DNA of 64,000 nt. It comes from Vibrio albus (lineage in GTDB: Bacteria > Pseudomonadota > Gammaproteobacteria > Enterobacterales > Vibrionaceae). The notes beneath the pieces are model-generated. The model searched no databases, was not told the origin of the DNA, and saw only the letters and a program-made list of their open reading frames with translations. The translations under genes were made by a program, and so were the position numbers. The stretch covers positions 1 to 64,000 of the forward strand of contig NZ_QFWT01000009.1 in the NCBI RefSeq assembly GCF_003144035.1, given 5' to 3'. Within the stretch, counting starts at the first letter, position 1, and each line of letters begins with the position of its first letter. Below are positions 1 to 7,972 of this stretch, one piece after another.

Positions 1-52
1 CGACAACCACATGATTATTTGAGTGCAGATCTATTCCACAGTACAGTGTCAT
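1..52 (-). mobile_element. IS110-family transposase, N-terminal 17 codons (runs off the left edge)
   Basis: Reading leftward from an ATG at 52-50 gives MTLYCGIDLHSNNHVVV, which matches the N-terminus of IS110/IS1111-family DEDD recombinases; the D of GID is the first catalytic acid in that family. A strong Shine-Dalgarno sequence (AGAGGAGG) sits just upstream. The rest of the gene lies outside the window. IS110 recombinases act with a structured 'bridge' RNA encoded in a noncoding end of the element (known for the family). The identification rests on 17 residues, but the motif is distinctive. Confidence 0.75.
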
Positions 53-119
53 AACAGCCTCCTCTTTTAGCCTGGTTAGCTAGGTTGGTGTAGCACCAAC
101 CGGGGAGGCTGGCTAGAGG
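53..119 (-). mobile_element. Presumed noncoding end of the IS110-like element, with hairpin
   Basis: This stretch separates the transposase start from the tannase remnant. It contains an 8-bp perfect hairpin, GGTTGGTG at 83-90 and CACCAACC at 94-101, and the distal CCTCT/AGAGG segments could pair as an outer stem. The upstream noncoding end is under 100 nt. That is short for an element carrying its bridge RNA upstream of the gene and fits the IS1111-type layout with the RNA downstream, outside the window (inference). The exact element boundary cannot be placed from one end. Confidence 0.4.
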
Positions 120-340
120 ATTATCAGCGCTATTGGTTGGAGAATGTGGAAACTGGGTACCTCTCAGGATGCAACCAAACCGAATGCATTAAGTGCCGTA
201 TTGGGTGCGGGTTCCACGATGTTCTACTTCATGACTCCTCCTCAACCTGGATTTGACTTAACAAACTTCGATTTTGATAAGGACGTTTCACGTGTTTATG
301 AAACTGGCGCACTGAACGATGCAACATCTACCATGCTGCC
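120..340 (+). pseudogene. Tannase/feruloyl-esterase remnant (internal to C-terminal part)
   Basis: The frame through 144-340 reads GTSQDATKPNALSAVLG, then FYFMTPPQPGFDL, then FDFDKDVSRVYETGALNDAT. This pattern is typical of the region before the catalytic Asp/His in tannase and feruloyl-esterase proteins. The similarity stops near 330-340, where the frame enters antisense sequence of the next gene. Neither the nucleophilic GCSTGG-type segment nor the catalytic His is present. The piece is flanked by IS110-like sequence on the left, so it is a broken gene fragment. The family call is from memory of the family pattern. Confidence 0.6.
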
Positions 341-616
341 TGACGGGGCACCTTCAGTAGACAGCTTTTTGGGAAGGTCGCTGACTTTTTCAGTTCCGGC
401 GTAATCTTTCATCCTTAACGTCATCGGCATCAATGAGATAAAATCGCGATTGGTTGCATTATCGTATAGGGTCGCGGTCAGAACCGTGTCACCAGCAGTG
501 ATACGAATCTGACTATCAGCCAGCGCCTGTTTCACCGTCACCATCGACATAGTCGTAGCACAGAGCATGAACAGCCCGACCTGACTAAATAGTTTTGTTT
601 TTAGACCTAAGAACAT
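296..616 (-). pseudogene. Truncated cyclophilin-like fold secreted protein
   Basis: The start at 616 is preceded by GGAGAGG. A signal peptide (MFLGLKTKLFSQVGLFMLCA, then ..QALA) is followed by a cyclophilin-like domain with ITAGDTVLTATLYDNATNRD and DLPKKLSTEGAPSG. In family members the GAPSG motif is followed by YAPWGN-type sequence and about 50 more residues; here it runs into VDVASFSAPVS and stops. Homology ends near 335-340, exactly where the convergent tannase remnant ends. The gene therefore lost its C-terminal half at a recombination joint. The intact paralog downstream (678-1121) shows what is missing. Confidence 0.65.
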
Positions 617-677
617 AGTCCTCTCCGGTAACCTGCAGGTTGTTCTTCGCACAACCTATTCAAATGGTGGTCGTTTT

Positions 678-1121
678 TTACTTATCTGACGCTTCGATCA
701 ATACGGTTCCTGACATAGGTTCAATATCTTCAATACCGCTAATACCCACCCCGAGACGATGCATTTCATCACCTGCATAGAAGTCTTTATAAAGCATGAA
801 TACGTCTCCCCACGGGGCGTAGTAACTCAATTCTCCTTTTTTCCCATCGTGGTAGGCTTCACCGGAGGTGACCGTCAGTTTTTCGGGAGGATAGAACATC
901 CACTGGGCATCACGGAAATTCGATAATTCGAGCCGTAACGGGAGCTGTTGGTAAAACTCCTTAGCGGCTTGGGTATCATATAGGTGAAAGGTTGCTGTCT
1001 GTCCCCGAGACGTAATGCTGACCTTCATTGACGACAGACTCAATTCATGAGCGGCGACGGTTAATGTGCCGGATATAAAGATCAACAGTCCAGACATTAA
1101 AGCAGATACAATCCATTTCAT
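678..1121 (-). CDS. Secreted cyclophilin-like fold protein
   Basis: The start at 1121 is chosen because AGGAG lies 7 nt upstream; an in-frame GTG at 1136 lacks a good site. The 147-residue product has a signal peptide ending near VAAHELS and a single cyclophilin-like domain: TSRGQTATFHLYDTQAAKEF, ending with GELSYYAPWGDVFMLYKDF and LGVGISGIEDI. Bacterial members of this fold are small periplasmic or cytoplasmic proteins of unknown function, not proven prolyl isomerases. Its truncated paralog lies directly downstream on the same strand, so this was a tandem duplication. The region looks accessory. I cannot assign a substrate or partner. Confidence 0.75.
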   Translation of the reverse strand: MKWIVSALMSGLLIFISGTLTVAAHELSLSSMKVSITSRGQTATFHLYDTQAAKEFYQQLPLRLELSNFRDAQWMFYPPEKLTVTSGEAYHDGKKGELSYYAPWGDVFMLYKDFYAGDEMHRLGVGISGIEDIEPMSGTVLIEASDK

Positions 1122-1336
1122 GTGGTTCTCCTTCACCTAATCCTCTACAAACAAAGACTGGTTGCATATTCACAAAACCTGGTTATACCCTTAACTTACC
1201 GATCACTCATCACGGTCGCTATCACGATCCTGCGTAATCGTTGCCTATTCGTACAATTCTGATTTATGTCTGAATATTGGGCTTTTTTCGGTCCGATGTT
1301 GCCTGTATAAACGTAACGTAATTCTAAAGCTGTAAA

Positions 1337-2023
1337 TTACGCCTGCATCAGGTGTTCTAGTTCGTCCACCTTCTTTTCAAGTTGGTCAATGGTGTCATCC
1401 TGATTCAATCCATCCATTTGCTGCTTTAGTCTTTGTATATGCTGTTTTATAGTCTCTACAACATCGGCTTCAATACGCTCTTTGGCATCCGCACCTAATG
1501 CTTTTGCTTCTTCTAACAGCTGATCTAACTCACTTTCCAGTTGCTCAACTGTAGGCTCGGCAGTTTTATCGATCCAGGTCGAGATTGATTGGTCGATGCT
1601 TGATGCAAGCGACTGTAAGCTCTCACCAATCTGGTTTTGCACCTCCCTGGCTATTCCCGTTAATTTGGTACTGCCCTGGATCACTTGTTGGTCCTGAATT
1701 AATGTGCCCGGACTATCGCTAGTGATAAGTTTAATAATCTGTACGCCTTTGACTTTGGAGTCGTCTGTAATGACAAACAAAGCAGAATCAGTTGCCAAAG
1801 TATGGTGGCTTTCATCTACCGTCACATTCACGTCAAAATTACCCTGATCGGTGTAGATGACCTCATTCACCTTGCCAATGATTTGATCACCATGCATTAA
1901 TGGCGCATTGTTCTTCAACCCGTCTACAGCATCATAGCGAATCGTAAAATTCACACCAGATTCCATACAACCGGCCAGAAACAACACAACTAAGCTACAA
2001 CACAATTTACCTAAAAGTCTCAT
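1337..2023 (-). CDS. MCE-domain (MlaD/PqiB-like) lipoprotein with C-terminal coiled coil
   Basis: The start at 2023 has GGAG 9 nt upstream, and the next residues form a lipoprotein signal with lipobox LAGC; a longer in-frame start at 2098 would bury that signal. The mature protein has one MCE-like domain (VNFTIRYDAVDGLKNNAPLM, GDQIIGKVNEV) and then about 110 residues of helix rich in E, Q, L and K that should form a coiled coil. MCE proteins bind lipid or bridge membranes in ABC-linked (Mla) or PqiABC systems. Here no permease, ATPase or PqiA is adjacent, so the gene is an orphan. Partner and cargo are unknown. Confidence 0.75.
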   Translation of the reverse strand: MRLLGKLCCSLVVLFLAGCMESGVNFTIRYDAVDGLKNNAPLMHGDQIIGKVNEVIYTDQGNFDVNVTVDESHHTLATDSALFVITDDSKVKGVQIIKLITSDSPGTLIQDQQVIQGSTKLTGIAREVQNQIGESLQSLASSIDQSISTWIDKTAEPTVEQLESELDQLLEEAKALGADAKERIEADVVETIKQHIQRLKQQMDGLNQDDTIDQLEKKVDELEHLMQA

Positions 2024-2173
2024 CAGACGACTACTCCAACACATTTTTTCTACAGAGCCTAATAGGGCGCAGTATGGCCTTTTCGGGTTAAATTGCAATG
2101 ATAAATGTAGCGTGAATAGCCTCCTCTTCTATGTCGGATAGGCGGCACCTGTTGCCAGGTGCCTCCCTCCTCA

Positions 2174-2207
2174 GAACCGTACGTGCAACTTTCACTGCAT
2201 ACGGCTC
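2174..2207 (-). ncRNA. Group II intron domain V
   Basis: The 34-nt catalytic hairpin begins GAGCCGT, carrying the AGC catalytic triad, has a GAAA-containing loop and closes with ACGGTTC. This is the most conserved part of group II introns. Its length (34 nt) and pairing look intact, so the catalytic core is not visibly degraded. Confidence 0.88.
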
Positions 2208-2296
2208 AAGCCTCCACAAAGGCACCGTTAAGCACCCAGTAACTAAATTACCTTTGCGATACATGCTTAAAGCTTTAAAACTGCCCCAATGGTGAC

Positions 2297-2359
2297 TCAG
2301 TGAATAAGAAACCAAGGTTCGTTGTCAGAAGACGCACTAATTTCATTCGAAATCATCAT
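2297..2359 (-). pseudogene. Residual 5' end of group II intron maturase ORF
   Basis: Two adjacent ATGs at 2359/2356 open a frame reading MMISNEISASSDNEPWF that ends at a TGA after 20 codons. The start resembles the N-terminus of intron-encoded proteins, which usually begin just after domain IV opens. No reverse-transcriptase, maturase or endonuclease motif follows; the sequence passes directly to the domain V side. I read this as the scar of the ORF deletion. Confidence 0.5.
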
Positions 2360-3098
2360 TTGCTTTTCTTCTTTAATAAAGTTCTTCAAGCTATTTCGCA
2401 ACGGGAGACCAGCTAGAAGTCAGCTCGCTTTCGCGCCAGATATAAACCTGTATCCCCTTCGTTACAAAGGGGCATTCGCTTTCTCTAGCCTCCTTTACCT
2501 GCATACCTATCGGCAACCCTCACAGGTTGCTTTCCCATAGGGAGGTATACAGGCTTACCCTGTTCCGTATGTCGCGTAAAATGTCAACTTAGATGCCCAC
2601 TATAGTGCGAAGAGTACGCTGATCACGAAAGAGTAATGTCCAATCTCTTTCCGACTCTCGCTGCCATTTTGGCTACAGCGTATTAACCACTTCCGCTGCT
2701 TCATCATATAACGCACCTTACATGGATTCACATTACATTCATCATATTGACTCCCTAGCACTCACCCGAATTGTGGTTCTCAGGAGGAACATCCTCTCAC
2801 GATTCCGTTCCCACTCAGCCTAACGTCTGAGTTTCGTTACATTGTCGGTTCCGCTGCTTTATTCAGGAACCTAGGGTCATCTGGTGATACAGACGGTTCA
2901 CTCTTGTCGTGGTGAACAACGCTTCATACGACTTCAGGTCGCACAGATATATTTGTGTTAGAAAATCCTGACCATCTGAATGGGTTCACCATGTTACGGT
3001 TGAGTGCTAATGAGAGACGATACTATCGATAACTGATCTATCGTTGGAATTAAATATCCGGCTAATAAAACCGACATGCCATTTAATCTGCAGAATAA

Positions 3099-3165
3099 GG
3101 GCGTTCCTATAACCCCCCCGCCGAATCACTCACAGGGGCTGTCTGAGTGACAAATAAAGAACGCC
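3099..3165 (-). terminator. Nested inverted repeat after the ABC importer operon
   Basis: GGCGTTC (3100-3106) pairs with GAACGCC (3159-3165). Inside it, TCACTCACAG (3126-3135) can pair with CTGTCTGAGTGA (3139-3150). The structure starts at the stop codon of the ATPase gene, so it may terminate or protect that transcript. There is no clear U-tract, so intrinsic termination is uncertain. The rest of 2945-3164 shows no gene. Confidence 0.35.
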
Positions 3166-3893
3166 TACCTTACTGCAGATAAAAAGCTTTTCAGCTCTTC
3201 AGTCTGCGGAGCAGCGAAGACTTCTTCGCTGGGGCCGCTTTCCCAGACTTTGCCCTGATTCATGAACACGACTCTGTCCCCAACCTCCCGGGCAAAGTTC
3301 ATTTCATGGGTAACCAGAATCAGGGTCATCCCCTCTTTCTTTAACTGCTCCAATACTTTAAGAACTTCTCCAACAAGCTCAGGATCCAGTGCAGAGGTAA
3401 TTTCATCACACAACAACACCTTAGGGTTCATAGCGAGCGAGCGGGCAATAGCAACGCGCTGCTGTTGTCCACCGGACAAGTTCGCCGGATAGGCATCGAA
3501 TTTATCGCCTAAGCCGACTTTTTCCAGCAACTCTTTAGCCTGAGCTTCACATTCCTTCACATCTTTTTTTAACACCAATTTCGGTGCCAGCATCACGTTC
3601 TCACCAACGGTCATATGAGGAAACAAATTAAAGCTCTGGAAGACCATTCCAACACTGTGGCTAAGCAGGCGTAATTTATACTCGTCATCTTCTACGGCCT
3701 GACGGTCAACCACTATCGCCCCGTCCTGATAGGTTTCCAACCCGTTCATACAACGTAACAGTGTACTTTTTCCGGAACCGCTGCGACCAATGATAGAGAC
3801 CACTTCACCAGCCTTAATCTTCAGGTCCACACCTTTCAAAACATGGTTATCACCATAGTATTTGTGTACTTGATCAACACTAACGAGAGACAT
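3165..3893 (-). CDS. Polar amino-acid-type ABC transporter ATP-binding protein
   Basis: This 242-residue ATPase (start 3893, GGAG 9 nt upstream) has Walker A GRSGSGKS at 36-43, signature LSGGQQQR at 139-146, Walker B VLLCDE at 159-164 and the switch His at 196. It matches the GlnQ/HisP class that energises polar amino-acid uptake. It is the last gene of a four-gene operon (binding protein, two permeases, ATPase), and its start overlaps the upstream permease by 14 nt. The substrate cannot be read from the ATPase. The paired motif upstream of the operon, shared with rpiR, suggests a ureide or related nitrogen compound rather than a standard amino acid (inference). Confidence 0.9.
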   Translation of the reverse strand: MSLVSVDQVHKYYGDNHVLKGVDLKIKAGEVVSIIGRSGSGKSTLLRCMNGLETYQDGAIVVDRQAVEDDEYKLRLLSHSVGMVFQSFNLFPHMTVGENVMLAPKLVLKKDVKECEAQAKELLEKVGLGDKFDAYPANLSGGQQQRVAIARSLAMNPKVLLCDEITSALDPELVGEVLKVLEQLKKEGMTLILVTHEMNFAREVGDRVVFMNQGKVWESGPSEEVFAAPQTEELKSFLSAVR

Positions 3894-4533
3894 AAGCTTT
3901 TTTCTCCAAATAACGAGCGAATAATGACAGAGGAAAACAAGTAATGAAGTAAAGTGCGGCAACCATGGCGAACACTTTAAATGGCTGGAATGTAGCGTTG
4001 TTGAGCATAGTGCCCGCTTTTGTCAGCTCCACAAAACCGATGATTGATGCCAAGGCAGTGCCTTTGACAATCTGTACCGAGAAACCAATCGTCGGAGCAA
4101 TCGCAATACGATATGCCTGAGGAATAATCACATTACGCATAGTCTGAATGTAGTTAAGTCCCAGAGTCCGACATGCTTCCCATTGCCCTTTGGGCAGGGC
4201 ATCGATACAGCCACGCCAGATGTCATGAAAATAAGCACTACTATAAAGGGTCAACGCTAACGCCGCGGCTGACCATGCACTCACTTCTACCCCCAGCAAG
4301 GACAAACCAAAAAACGCCATAAACAGCTGCATCAGCAATGGTGTGCCTTGAAACAGTTCAACATACAGTTGAATGGCTCGGCCCAGGTGAAGATTTTTGG
4401 TACTTCTGAGCAGTGTCAATCCCAGACCCACAATACCACCACCAATAAAAGCGATCAGAGACAACAATACTGTCCAGCGTGCAGCCAATAACAGATTGCG
4501 CAAAATATCCCAATCGGTAAATTGCATCATCAT
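3880..4533 (-). CDS. Polar amino-acid-type ABC transporter permease (second)
   Basis: The 217-residue inner-membrane protein belongs to the HisM/GlnP permease family: several hydrophobic helices, YVELFQGTPLLMQLF near residue 60, and the cytoplasmic EAA-type loop EACRTLGLNYIQTMRNVIIP that contacts the ATPase. Three consecutive ATGs at the start leave the exact initiation codon open. It pairs with the permease at 4546-5214, 12 nt upstream, to form a heterodimeric channel. Its end overlaps the ATPase start, which implies translational coupling. Confidence 0.9.
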   Translation of the reverse strand: MMMQFTDWDILRNLLLAARWTVLLSLIAFIGGGIVGLGLTLLRSTKNLHLGRAIQLYVELFQGTPLLMQLFMAFFGLSLLGVEVSAWSAAALALTLYSSAYFHDIWRGCIDALPKGQWEACRTLGLNYIQTMRNVIIPQAYRIAIAPTIGFSVQIVKGTALASIIGFVELTKAGTMLNNATFQPFKVFAMVAALYFITCFPLSLFARYLEKKAYVSR

Positions 4534-4545
4534 AATAGTCTTCTC

Positions 4546-5214
4546 CTACAGCGCAGGATTTTTAAATACACGGGCTTTTATCAGTGCGAAAAACTGACGC
4601 ATTAAGACCGCAAGAACAAGGTAAATCAACGCTGTGACAGCATAGGATTCAAAGCTTAAAAAGGTTCTCGACTGCACAAAGTTAGCCGCAAAGGTCAGTT
4701 CCTCTACCGAGATCTGAGAAACCACCGCAGATCCCAGCATGACAATGATGCACTGACTGACCAGCGCCGGGTACACCTTCTGGTAAGCAGGTAGTAATAC
4801 AATCCGGGTAAAAATCTGACTTCTGGTCAGCCCTAATGTTTTACCTGCCTCCCATTGACCTTTTGGTGTTGCTTCAATCCCGGCACGAATAATCTCTGCA
4901 CTATATGCTCCCAGGTTAAACACCATAGCAATAAAACCGGCTTCCCACGCACTCAGTTTTACTCCTAATGCAGGTAAACCAAAAAAGACAAAAAACAGCT
5001 GAACGATAAAAGGGGTATTGCGGGTTACTTCTATATAAGTGCCACATAGCCAACGTAACCAAACCAAAGTACTGGTACGCCCTGCAGCACACAAAGTACC
5101 GACAACTAATCCTGCAATTGTTGAAATGACGGTTAATTCAATGGTGGTCCACAGACCTGCCACAAACTGTGGCAGGTAAGGAACCAGACCAGTAAAATCT
5201 AGCTGGTAACTCAT
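4546..5214 (-). CDS. Polar amino-acid-type ABC transporter permease (first)
   Basis: The 222-residue permease has the family hallmarks: IEVTRNTPFIVQLFFVFFGL in the first half and the EAA loop EAGKTLGLTRSQIFTRIVLP. It follows the binding-protein gene by 10 nt and has GGATAT before the ATG. Together with the 3880-4533 protein it forms the membrane part of the importer. The product resembles its partner, as is usual for heterodimeric members of this family. Confidence 0.9.
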   Translation of the reverse strand: MSYQLDFTGLVPYLPQFVAGLWTTIELTVISTIAGLVVGTLCAAGRTSTLVWLRWLCGTYIEVTRNTPFIVQLFFVFFGLPALGVKLSAWEAGFIAMVFNLGAYSAEIIRAGIEATPKGQWEAGKTLGLTRSQIFTRIVLLPAYQKVYPALVSQCIIVMLGSAVVSQISVEELTFAANFVQSRTFLSFESYAVTALIYLVLAVLMRQFFALIKARVFKNPAL

Positions 5215-5224
5215 TCAGATATCC

Positions 5225-6016
5225 TTATATATCAAGGTCTTTTGGAAACGGAGCTTTAAGCCACTTTTGAGATAGAGACTCTAATACGCCTTCAGATTTT
5301 GCTTTAGAAATCAGTTTATTCACTTCTTCCACTAGCTCACTTTCGCCTTTCATTACCCCTACGTAACAAGGTGAGTTTTTCAGCATAAATTTGGCTTCCG
5401 GGGCTTTACTCGGATAGCGAGTAGCAATTTCCGTCACGACAAGGTTACCAGTCGCGATGAGATCAATCTGACCTGAAAGGAATGAAGACAGTGTCGCATT
5501 GTTATCTTCAAAGCGTTTGATGGTAGTGCTCTGAGCAGCAATTTTGCTCAGTTCAATATCTTCAACCGAACCGCGAGTAACGCCAACAGTCTTATTCGCT
5601 AAATCAGCAGGTTTGCTAACTTCTTCTCCTGACGTTCCAAATACGCCAAGGAAAAATGGCGCATATGGGTTACTAAAGTCGATAGCTTTTTCACGTTCCG
5701 GATTTTTACCCATACTAGAAATAACCAGGTCAACTTTCTGTGTTTGCAGGTAAGGTATACGGTTTGCGCTGGTTACTGGTACCAGTTCCACCTTTACACC
5801 CATCTCTTTGGCCAGATATTTCGCCATATCAATATCATAGCCTTGGGGCTTCAGATCGGTCCCCACAGAACCAAATGGAGGAAAGTCTTGCGGAACCGCA
5901 ACTTTCAGAACAGCCTTTTCCTTAATAACGTCCAGCTGATTCGCTGAGGCTGCTGAAATATTTGTTACCAATGCTGCTGTTGCAGCCACTAAAGAAATTA
6001 ACTTACGAATTTTCAT
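5225..6016 (-). CDS. Periplasmic substrate-binding protein, family 3 (SBP_bac_3)
   Basis: The start at 6016 has AGGGA upstream; a longer start at 6034 adds six residues before a good signal peptide (MKIRKLISLVAATAALV.. ending at ASA). The mature part has family-3 features: LKVAVPQDFPPFG, GYDIDMAKYLAKEMGVKVEL, and VDLVISSMGKNPEREKAIDF. It captures the solute in the periplasm for the two permeases downstream. The usual ligands are polar amino acids. Here the operon shares its upstream motif with rpiR of the ureide-catabolism cluster 12 kb away, so a nitrogen-rich intermediate is plausible (inference). It is the first gene of the operon. Confidence 0.9.
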   Translation of the reverse strand: MKIRKLISLVAATAALVTNISAASANQLDVIKEKAVLKVAVPQDFPPFGSVGTDLKPQGYDIDMAKYLAKEMGVKVELVPVTSANRIPYLQTQKVDLVISSMGKNPEREKAIDFSNPYAPFFLGVFGTSGEEVSKPADLANKTVGVTRGSVEDIELSKIAAQSTTIKRFEDNNATLSSFLSGQIDLIATGNLVVTEIATRYPSKAPEAKFMLKNSPCYVGVMKGESELVEEVNKLISKAKSEGVLESLSQKWLKAPFPKDLDI

Positions 6017-6041
6017 TGCTATTTCCCTATACAATTAAGAC

Positions 6042-6083
6042 ACGATTGAAACATTCAACACAAATACTGCAACGATCGTTCCA
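6042..6083 (-). promoter_or_regulatory. Paired RpiR-type operator upstream of the ABC importer
   Basis: ACGATTGAAACATT begins at 6042 and TGCAACGATCGTTCCA at 6068-6083. The ACGATYG cores are 30 bp apart, about three helical turns. Almost the same arrangement occurs at 17919-17960 upstream of rpiR, in the same orientation relative to its gene. It lies 26-67 nt upstream of the binding-protein start, where an operator would be expected. Binding by the RpiR protein is inference. Confidence 0.6.
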
Positions 6084-6256
6084 AGTTGTTAGAGAAAATA
6101 TAATTGATTGATTTTATTAACCAAATATCTCGATTTGGACTCCATTCACTTTCAAGTAGCAAAGTAAACGGCCAAACGAATCCTATTTCTGGTGCGTTCA
6201 TGCCCCAAAACAGATCAGTACGAAACGGCCTCAAAACAGATATATGCCCCCCCCTC

Positions 6257-6299
6257 AAAAAAAGAGATCACCCGCCTAGGCTAGAGCAGGATGATCTCT
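6257..6299 (-). terminator. Intrinsic terminator of the NCS1 permease gene
   Basis: On the minus strand AGAGATCA (6299-6292) pairs with TGATCTCT (6270-6263) and is followed by a run of T residues (6262-6257). It lies 16 nt past the permease stop codon, the normal place for a rho-independent terminator. The loop is fairly long (about 21 nt) with internal GC pairing possible. Confidence 0.65.
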
Positions 6300-6315
6300 G
6301 GAAAGATACATTACA

Positions 6316-7758
6316 TCATGAATTTGATTTTACAGGTGTCAGCGTTTTCAGGGCCACCTGCTCTGACTGCATCATAAAGCGGTAAGTAATCGCTGCGACC
6401 GTACCGCCGATAAACAGTGCGTAGTTCGCCAGTTCAGTTACCACAAAGGTTGCGATAATGGCGGCAAAGCCAGCGATCAACAGTGCGTACACACTTTTCT
6501 TATTGATACCATTTTCATACCAGTAACGACCTTTAGGTGATTCGGTATACAGCGAATCTACATCAATTTCCTTTTTCTTAATCAGGAAGTAGTCAACGAT
6601 AACAATACCGTAAAGCGGACCAATCATCGCACCCAGTATGTCAACCGTATAGTGAATCACTTCCGGGTTGTTAAACAGGTTCCACGGGGTAAGTAGTACC
6701 GAACCAAAGGCTGCGATAAAACCACCCGCTTTGAAACTGATTTTTTGTGGAGACACATTTGAGAAGTCAAATGCCGGTGCCACAAAGTTAGCCACAATGT
6801 TGATTCCGACGGTAGCGAAGATGAAAGTCAGCGCACCCAGAACAGTAATCAGACCAGAATCAAGCTTGTTCACCGTTTCCACCGGGTCAACAATCATCTC
6901 ACCAAATACCGGGATAGAAGCCGAAACGATGATGACAGCGAACACAGAGAAAAGCACAAAGTTAAGAGGTAGACCTAGCAGGTTGCCCAGTTTCAGTTGC
7001 TTATATGAGCCACAGTAGCGGGAAAAGTCGCTGAAGTTCAGTGTCGGACCAGCAAAGTATCCGGCAACCAGAGCAATGGCGATTACCATCTGTGTCACCA
7101 CATCCCAGCCTTCCAGGTTTTTGCTGCTTAGGTTAAAGCGGATATTTTCCCAGCCAGCTTTATCAATCATGTACACACACAGTGCAGCCATCGCAATATA
7201 AATAGCCGGGCCTGACCAGTCGATCACACGACGGATCATATCCATACCAAACATAAATACGATACCCTGAAGCACCCACATAGAGACGAAACCAACCCAC
7301 CCAAGGTACGACAGGCCAATGAAAGAGCTGTCCGCCAGACTTTCTAACTCAGGGAAAAAGTAAAGAAGCAAAATGATAAATGAGCTAGAAGCCAGGTAAG
7401 TCTGGATACCGTACCAGACCACAGCAATCAGGCCTCGGATTACAGCTGGAATATTGGCACCAAATACGCCAAATGACATACGTGCAATAACAGGAAATGG
7501 TGCGCCAGCCTTTTGGCCCGGTTGTCCCATCATGTTAGCAAAGACCATTACAATAGAAATACCCACTAACAGGCTGATCAAAACTTGTATGCCGTTTAAG
7601 CCTAATGCAAATAAGCTTGCTGCAAAAACATATCCACCGACGCTATGAACGTCAGACATCCAGAAAGCAAAAATGCTGTACCAGCCCCACTTCTGTTCTG
7701 TATCCGGCAGTAAATCCTCGTTGCTCAGTTTAGGACTTTGAGGTAATGCTGTTTTCAT
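6316..7758 (-). CDS. NCS1-family nucleobase/allantoin:cation symporter
   Basis: The start at 7758 has GGAGAG 7 nt upstream; earlier in-frame starts lie inside the operator. The 480-residue protein has about 12 hydrophobic helices and NCS1 signatures: WGWYSIFAFWMSDVHSVGGY at the start, QPGQKAGAPFPVIARMSFGV, and GPTLNFSDFSRYC. NCS1 carriers import purines, pyrimidines, hydantoins or allantoin. The divergent GntR gene and the allantoinase gene just beyond it make allantoin or another purine breakdown product the likely cargo (inference). A TTGTATACAA palindrome 21 nt before the start suggests GntR control. Confidence 0.88.
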   Translation of the reverse strand: MKTALPQSPKLSNEDLLPDTEQKWGWYSIFAFWMSDVHSVGGYVFAASLFALGLNGIQVLISLLVGISIVMVFANMMGQPGQKAGAPFPVIARMSFGVFGANIPAVIRGLIAVVWYGIQTYLASSSFIILLLYFFPELESLADSSFIGLSYLGWVGFVSMWVLQGIVFMFGMDMIRRVIDWSGPAIYIAMAALCVYMIDKAGWENIRFNLSSKNLEGWDVVTQMVIAIALVAGYFAGPTLNFSDFSRYCGSYKQLKLGNLLGLPLNFVLFSVFAVIIVSASIPVFGEMIVDPVETVNKLDSGLITVLGALTFIFATVGINIVANFVAPAFDFSNVSPQKISFKAGGFIAAFGSVLLTPWNLFNNPEVIHYTVDILGAMIGPLYGIVIVDYFLIKKKEIDVDSLYTESPKGRYWYENGINKKSVYALLIAGFAAIIATFVVTELANYALFIGGTVAAITYRFMMQSEQVALKTLTPVKSNS

Positions 7759-7778
7759 ACGACTCTCCGTAGTCACCA

Positions 7779-7788
7779 TTGTATACAA
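7779..7788. promoter_or_regulatory. GntR-type operator next to the permease start
   Basis: The perfect 10-bp palindrome TTGTATACAA fits the TGT-N3-ACA pattern used by FCD-type GntR regulators. The same sequence recurs at 7998-8007 in front of the GntR gene, which supports a shared autoregulated divergent promoter region. Confidence 0.6.
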
Positions 7789-7972
7789 TTTACAACCAAC
7801 TTCGTATGCGAACATTATGCCAAAACTGTACTCACTTTATTTTTCATACTGTTACGCGTGATCGTCTTTATTTTCTTAGGTTTCGTTCACCATTGAGGTG
7901 CACAAATCACCAAAAACGTGCGTCACAGAATGTGATTCAGACAAAGAATTACCAATAGACAGGGGTTTTTTG

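Larger units (their letters stand above)
2133..2944 (-). mobile_element. Group II intron with its reverse-transcriptase ORF deleted
   Basis: Read on the minus strand, the element begins at 2944 with GTGCGACCTGAAGTCG, a canonical group II 5' end. It continues through about 550 nt of domain I-III-like sequence and ends with domain V (2174-2207) and domain VI. Domain VI is a perfect GGCACCTG/CAGGTGCC hairpin with GCAA loop, followed by a 3' end CTATCCGAC whose candidate branch A lies 7 nt from the end. Total length is about 812 nt, whereas ORF-bearing introns are about 2-2.5 kb. The missing part is domain IV, where only the first about 20 codons of the maturase remain. It could splice only with help in trans. 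Confidence 0.85.

Noticed and set aside
83..101. Hairpin as integron attC or VCR site
   Set aside because: Core sites and length do not fit attC/VCR; association with the IS110 end explains it better.
2088..2315. Minus-strand 75-codon frame
   Set aside because: It runs through domains V and VI of the group II intron; the peptide is a by-product of conserved RNA sequence.
2322..2540. Plus-strand 72-codon frame
   Set aside because: Antisense to the intron and without family features or ribosome-binding site.
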